DNA of 64,000 bases, from positions 1 to 64,000 of the forward strand of contig NZ_QNUF01000020.1 in NCBI RefSeq assembly GCF_003385455.1, given 5' to 3'. The notes below the pieces were generated by a model. The model was given only the letters and a program-made list of their open reading frames with translations, was not told the DNA's origin and searched no databases. The position numbers were made by a program, and so were the translations under genes. Positions 62,887 through 64,000 of this stretch are shown piece by piece; the first letter of the stretch is position 1; every line of letters begins with the position of its first letter. Origin of the DNA: Chryseobacterium rhizosphaerae (GTDB taxonomy: Bacteria; Bacteroidota; Bacteroidia; Flavobacteriales; Weeksellaceae).

Positions 62887-63357
62887 ATGAAATTAAAAGT
62901 TTTTATCACCCTTAGTATTTTGCTGACCACCTTATCCTTCGCTCAGGAGAAGAAAAAAGAAAAAGTAAAATTCAATCAGGAGCTGGCAACCTCTCTTGGT
63001 GCAGACCAATACGGGATGAAGGCCTACACAATTGTCATGCTTACTACCGGAAGCACAAAAATAGATGATAAAGCCAAAATGGGGGCATTGATGAAAGGTC
63101 ACATGGCTAATATCGGGAAGCTGGCTGATGAAGGGAAAATTATTGTGGCAGGTCCATTTCTGGAAAAAAATAAAGAAAACTACCGAGGAATGTTCATCTT
63201 TAATACGAAATCTAAAGAAGAAGCAGAGCAATGGGTAAAAACAGACCCTGCAGTTCAGGCCGGAGTCTTTAGTTATGAAATTTTCCCGTGGTATGGATCG
63301 GCGGCATTGCCTTTGTATCTGAAACATCACGAAGAAATTTCGAAGGAAAATCCTTAA
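62887..63357 (+). CDS. Secreted YCII-domain protein
   Basis: The protein has 156 residues and a signal peptide (MKLKVFITLSILLTTLSFAQ), which is unusual for this normally cytoplasmic family. The YCII/ABM-like fold is shown by YTIVMLTTGSTKIDDKAKM, MKGHMANIGKLADEGKIIVA GPFLEKN and YRGMFIFNTKSKEEAEQWVK, then DPAVQAGVFSYEIFPWYG. The conserved histidine (GHMANIGKL) and the Asp in TDPAVQAG are present. A binding or small catalytic role in the periplasm is likely but unproven. Gap of 40 bases after pncB. Confidence 0.8.
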   Translation: MKLKVFITLSILLTTLSFAQEKKKEKVKFNQELATSLGADQYGMKAYTIVMLTTGSTKIDDKAKMGALMKGHMANIGKLADEGKIIVAGPFLEKNKENYRGMFIFNTKSKEEAEQWVKTDPAVQAGVFSYEIFPWYGSAALPLYLKHHEEISKENP

Positions 63358-63392
63358 CCATTATTGAAAAACACCTATATAATTCTGAATAC

Positions 63393-63959
63393 ATGAAACT
63401 TAGAGATAAAAAACCAGCTTTAGTATTAATTGATATTCAAAAGGGATTTCTTGATGAAGACTATTGGGGTGGAAATAGAAATAATAAAACAGCAGAGCAA
63501 ATCAGTGGACAATTATTAGAGAAATGGAGAGCGCTACATCTCCCTATCTTTCACATCAGACACAGCTCATCCAACATCAATTCAAAATTACATGAAACCC
63601 ATACCGGATTCGAATTTAATGATTATGTATTGCCCAAAAACGATGAGCCTGTCATTACAAAAAATGTAAACAGTGCTTTTATAGGAACCAATTTAAAAGA
63701 GCAACTTGACCATCAAAATATAATGACTTTAGTTATCATTGGAATAACGACAAATCATTGTGTTTCTACCACGACGAGAATGGCTGGAAATTATGGTTAT
63801 GAAACCTACTTAATTTCTGATGCAACTGCTGCATTCGACAGACTTGGAATAAACGGAGAAAAATATGATTCAGAATTAATACACCTCACTACTCTTGCTA
63901 ATTTAAATGATGAATTTGCTGTTGTATGGAATTCAGAAAAGTTATTACATGAGTTGTAA
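63393..63959 (+). CDS. Isochorismatase-like cysteine hydrolase
   Basis: A 188-residue protein starting at ATG 63393 (MKLRDKKPALVLIDIQKGFL). An in-frame start at 63288 overlaps the preceding gene and is rejected. Family features are the catalytic Asp in LIDIQKGF, Lys in VITKNVNSAFIGTNLKEQLD and nucleophile Cys in IGITTNHCVSTTTRMAGNYG. The family includes nicotinamidases and N-carbamoylsarcosine amidase. Its substrate is unknown. Placed near pncB, it could supply nicotinate, but the nicotinamidase metal-site motif is not apparent. Gap of 35 bases after the YCII gene, probably co-transcribed. Confidence 0.85.
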   Translation: MKLRDKKPALVLIDIQKGFLDEDYWGGNRNNKTAEQISGQLLEKWRALHLPIFHIRHSSSNINSKLHETHTGFEFNDYVLPKNDEPVITKNVNSAFIGTNLKEQLDHQNIMTLVIIGITTNHCVSTTTRMAGNYGYETYLISDATAAFDRLGINGEKYDSELIHLTTLANLNDEFAVVWNSEKLLHEL

Positions 63960-64000
63960 AAAGATCAATACATAAGACTGTTACTCATTACAAGGAAAAG

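Overview
The window reads as chromosome of a flavobacterium, most likely Chryseobacterium or a close relative (Bacteroidota, Weeksellaceae). Reasons: AT-rich DNA; promoters of the Bacteroidota type (-33 TTTG and -7 TAnnTTTG, about 19 bases apart); T9SS C-terminal sorting domains; TonB-dependent receptors; a Bacteroidota-type L36 that has lost most of its zinc ligands; and the gene order of the S10-spc-alpha ribosomal cluster. No tRNA, rRNA, intact insertion sequence or CRISPR array was seen.

Layout. 1-3.1 kb is an accessory edge: a truncated secreted SpvB-type gene with a small T9SS-sorted partner, an XRE regulator with repeated sites in and before its gene, and a small lipoprotein/membrane protein set. 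3.5-4.7 kb holds a NUMOD4 protein with decayed HNH-like modules. 4.9-7.3 kb holds two arginine-deiminase-superfamily hydrolases (one CtlX) with a four-helix-bundle gene between them. 7.6-11.1 kb holds an unlisted 54-residue Gly-Gly-leader, Cys-rich peptide gene facing an outer-membrane barrel receptor gene, with a membrane-bound AraC regulator upstream of the receptor. 11.1-14.4 kb has a repeat-rich gap, then gltA and eno. 14.6-19.7 kb has a LuxR-type two-component operon (regulator, lipoprotein, membrane protein, kinase) followed by a three-gene cassette of unknown function. 19.9-22.3 kb has a GH35 beta-galactosidase and a divergent lipoprotein.

22.3-36.2 kb is the ribosomal cluster on the minus strand, rplC through rplQ, with secY, infA, rpmJ, rpmD and rpoA. 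Its usual upstream part (rpsL-rpsG-fusA-rpsJ) lies at 55.6-59.0 kb, so about 19.4 kb separates rpsJ from rplC. Each part has its own recognisable promoter, and the str part also has its own terminator. The intervening DNA carries a glycerol operon (glpR-like regulator, glpD, glpK, glpF and an outer-membrane barrel gene), two copies of a double-hairpin intergenic repeat beside small secreted-protein genes, a lipoprotein/908-residue protein pair, a class I terpene synthase, a T9SS metalloprotease, a low-affinity iron permease-like protein, and an iron-uptake set (TonB siderophore receptor, Spy-like lipoprotein, PepSY membrane protein).

59.3-64 kb holds a polytopic membrane protein, dps, pncB, a secreted YCII-domain protein and an isochorismatase-like hydrolase.

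The most interesting points are: the terpene synthase with all catalytic motifs intact, a perfect inverted repeat at its predicted transcription start, and flanking scraps duplicated from the tails of its two neighbours; the Cys-rich Gly-Gly peptide; the TCS-linked cassette whose first protein has a leader-like N-terminus; the covarying double-hairpin repeats; and the split ribosomal supercluster. All functions are inferred from sequence reading alone, with no database search.
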